Of a stretch of DNA of 64,000 nt, positions 61,465-64,000 are shown piece by piece. The notes beneath the pieces are model-generated. The model made no database searches. It was not told the DNA's origin and saw nothing but the letters and a program-made list of their open reading frames with translations. The stretch is from Bactrocera neohumeralis (taxonomy: Eukaryota > Arthropoda > Insecta > Diptera > Tephritidae): contig NC_065921.1 in the NCBI RefSeq assembly GCF_024586455.1, positions 11,501,401 through 11,565,400 on the forward strand, written 5' to 3'. How positions within the stretch are numbered: the first letter of the stretch is position 1; every line of letters begins with the position of its first letter. The translations under genes and the position numbers were made by a program.

Positions 61465-63022
61465 CTTCATTCTTTGGCGCTCGTCATGTGCAGTGTTTCA
61501 TGATTTTCATCGGTCTAACAGTGGCTTTCGCGCAACGAGTTAATTTTTCCGTGGCAATTGTGGCAATGACGGACCGGAATGCAACAAATCCGGATTTTGA
61601 GGTAAAGTGAGCTAGCATTGCCAACTATATAACTGAAGATATACTATATATAGTATAAGTATCTATAATCATATCATTCACCTACACAGGAGTACGCATG
61701 GTCGGAGCAAACAAAATCATATCTGCTAAGCGGTTTCTTCTGGGGCTACTTCGTGACACAAATACCTGGCGGTCAGTTGGCGCATAAATATGGCGGTAAA
61801 ATTATGTTGCTCCTAAGTTTGGGCCTCAGCAGTATTTTGTGCATGCTCACACCGCTGACAGCGCGCTTAGGCGATTGGAAATTGGTCTTTGCATTGCGTG
61901 TGGTGCAAGGCTTGATACAGGGTTGCATTTTCCCCTCTACACACACGCTACTCTCCAAGTGGGTGCCACCCGAGGAACGCGGTTCGATCGGCACCTTCTG
62001 CTATACGGGCGTACAATTCGGTAGCGTCCTAATGATGGGCATCAGCGGTACTATAGCGTCGTCGTCATTAGGCTGGCCTGGCATTTTCTACATTTCCGGT
62101 TTGATAAGTTTATTGTATGCTGTTATGTGGTACTTTGTGGGCGCCAGCGAACCTAGTGACTACAAATGGATATCTGCCGAAGAGAAATTATACATTCAAT
62201 CAGCATTGGTGACGTCGACTAAACCGGAGGAGGAGCATGTACCAACGAAGACGCCATGGGTTAAAATACTCACCTCGGTACCATTCTTAGTCATTCTAAT
62301 CGCACAGAGCACATTCGCTTGGGGCTTCTGGACTATGCTCATACAAATTCCATCATATATGAAGAATATACTGAAACAGGATATCAAAAGCAATGCTGTC
62401 ATGTCGGCGCTACCGTACCTGGTTAATATGTTCCTGACCTTTGGGTTTTGTGGCCTAAATAATTTCCTTATCAAACGAAATTTGATCAGCATACGCACAA
62501 GTCGTAAACTTTTCAATACCATCGGCTTCTGGGTGCCGGTGTTGCCACTCATATTACTGGGTTATTTGCGCGAAGATCAAAGCAGTTTGGCAGTTGGTTT
62601 ACTTGTCATCTTAATCGGTGTCAATTCAGCAGCTTACTTGGGCTTCTTGACCAATCACATTGATTTGTCGCCCAACTTTGCTGGCATACTAATGGGCGTG
62701 GCTAATTGCATGGCAAATTTAATGGGTGTAGTTGCGCCACTGCTGGTGGGCTTCATCGTCACTGATTCGGTGGGTGAAAGTTTTGCTGATTTTTTGTATT
62801 ATTTTTTATTTTCTTGTGTTTTTTTTTATATATTTTTAGAAAAACGTCAATCAATGGCGCATCATATTCAATATAACCGCTGCGCTTTACTTTATTGGCA
62901 ATCTGCTATTTATCCTCTTCGGTCAGGTCAAAATTCAGAAATGGAACTATCCCAAAGAGGCGGAACAGCAAAGGGATCATATCAAATTCGAGCCAGTCAA
63001 TGTGGAGAAAGAAGTCTATTAG
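61465..63022 (+). CDS. Gene G: SLC17-family MFS transporter, 5' exon uncertain
   Basis: Exons 61465-61601, 61690-62769 and 62840-63022 give about 466 aa without the first exon. Donors are GTAAAG and GTGGGT; acceptors are TTTCAG, ACACAG and TTTTAG. The phases are those of A-F, and a phase 1 upstream exon is needed (59351-59387 is a candidate). Motifs: FGARHVQ, RVNFSVAIVAMTDRNATNPD with an NAT sequon, GFFWGYFVTQIPGG, PSTHT, WVPPEERG and NHIDLSPNFAGILMGVAN. The C-terminal tail is charged (KEAEQQRD, VEKEVY). Without splicing, the frame from 62770 would read on through the intron and give a wrong C-terminus. By eye it resembles A as much as C-F, so it probably predates the young cluster. Confidence 0.88.
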
Positions 63023-63192
63023 CGCCAAACACAATGTATTCTTATTTATATTATGATATTTATGCGACCTGCTTGCCCGATTTATGCATTGTAATGTGCT
63101 GATGTCATTAGTTAATTGTAGTGTTGTAAGTTTGCTTATGTTGACCCTCATAGCTTTTACAAAGTTATGAGGTGTGGCGTTAAACAGAGAGG

Positions 63193-63198
63193 AATAAA
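63193..63198 (+). terminator. Poly(A) signal AATAAA, gene G
   Basis: AATAAA lies 171 bp after the gene G stop. Confidence 0.6.
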
Positions 63199-63389
63199 AA
63201 TGTACATATGTAAATTTATTTTTGTTTGTCATTAGTCTATTGACCTTCTATAATTACTTGCATTGATTACAATGTGTTTAAGTGGAAAATATTTTGAAAT
63301 CAGCGAAGTACTTAATTTGTTTGACTTATGTCGTTAAAGTCGACGCAAATCGTTTACTAAGTTATATTTTTTCGAATACCTGGCAATTC

Positions 63390-63665
63390 TATTTGTCAAT
63401 ACACTCTATACAGGGTCCATTAAGTTTGCCACGTTGGAAACTCCAACGCTGTAAGTTATATATACACCAGTGGACCCGGCCAATACAATGAAATTTTATT
63501 TACGAATAAAAGCGAGAACGTTTTTGTCTTGAGGTTTATTATACCCTGAACAGGGTATATTAAGTTTGTCACGATGTTTGTAACACCCAGAAAGAAGCGT
63601 CGGAGACCCTATAAATTATATATATAAATGATCAGTATGTTGAGCTGAGTCGATTTAACCATGTC

Positions 63666-63697
<32 letters not shown>

Positions 63698-64000
63698 CGT
63701 CCGTCTGTACATATACGAACTAGTCCCTCAGTTTTTAAGATATCCTTTTGAAATTTTGCAAACGTCATCTTCTCTTCAAGAAGCTGCTCATTTGTCGGAA
63801 TTGCCGATATCGGACCACTATAACATATAGCTGCCATATAAACTGAACGATCGGAATCAAGTTCTTGTATGGAAAACTTTCACATTTAACAATGTATCTT
63901 CACCAAATTATTTTCTAAGGCAACAATGTAATCTCCGAAGAAATTGTTCACCTCGGTTAACTATAGCATATAGCCACCATACAAACTGAAAGATAGGACT
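63390..64000 (-). repeat. Interspersed repeat (inverted) with (CTGT)n tract, runs off the window
   Basis: It begins with ACCCTGAACAGGGTATATTA (a partial second copy of this end lies near 63406), then TTTGTCACGATGTTTGTAAC, GGAGACCCTATAAATTATAT, a CTGT/CCGT tetranucleotide tract at 63666-63710, and then units with CATATAGCTGCCATATAAAC related to the 154-bp units at 15485-16195. The orientation is opposite to the copy at 20320-20700. Confidence 0.7.

Noticed and set aside
1..64000. tRNA, rRNA or snRNA genes
   Set aside because: I looked for tRNA-like box A/box B pairs and recognised none by eye. A covariance-model scan would be needed to exclude them.

Overview
This is eukaryotic, AT-rich insect DNA. 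Spliced genes with short phase-conserved introns, many Tc1/mariner remnants, RTE-type and BEL-like retroelement debris, and interspersed repeats ending in (CTGT)n-type microsatellites suggest a higher fly. My best guess is a true fruit fly (Tephritidae); that assignment is inference. There are no bacterial-style operons. All coding evidence that is not transposon-derived belongs to one gene family on the + strand.

The core is a tandem array of SLC17-type (MFS; sialin / Na-phosphate cotransporter / Picot-like) membrane transporters. From left to right they are gene A (3440-27524, 490 aa), B (31724-33349, first exon not found), C (34756-36406, 486 aa), a partial copy D0 running into a 100-N assembly gap (39368-39539), D (40270-41920, 483 aa), E (47018-48698, about 499 aa), F (53938-55636, about 479 aa) and G (61465-63022, first exon uncertain). 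All share one exon plan: a short first exon in phase 1, an exon with TM1 ending in NPDF(E/P), a long exon of 358-362 codons starting (E)Y.W, and a last exon starting just before QWR. These exon joins were worked out by hand and all stay in frame.

The region divides as follows. (1) 1-3440: AT-rich DNA, then a GC-richer promoter/5'UTR zone for gene A. (2) 3525-25784: one 22.3-kb first intron of gene A, filled with several unrelated tandem arrays (including a strict 154-bp array and a TATCGATA-rich tract), two copies of a MITE and two deletion derivatives of one mariner. (3) 25785-33500: the body of A, a block of mariner remnants, then B. (4) 34500-55840: the young C-D0-D-E-F cluster. These copies share a near-identical 5' leader, and the D and E units also share flanking transposon debris, so whole segments were duplicated. 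(5) 55840-64000: a MITE, a repeat rich in IR1 (ecdysone-receptor-like) palindromes, a mariner, gene G, and the end of an interspersed repeat.

The most interesting points are these. D and E have lost the conserved TM4 histidine (PSTHT to PSVQI) and parts of the NHIDLSPNFAG signature. First-exon splice donors have changed between paralogues. Intergenic transposons were duplicated together with the genes. Intron 1 of A carries a 154-bp array with strictly constant period. A minisatellite near 57.8-58.0 kb carries at least five near-consensus inverted AGGTCA half-site pairs. No RNA genes or CRISPR arrays were seen.
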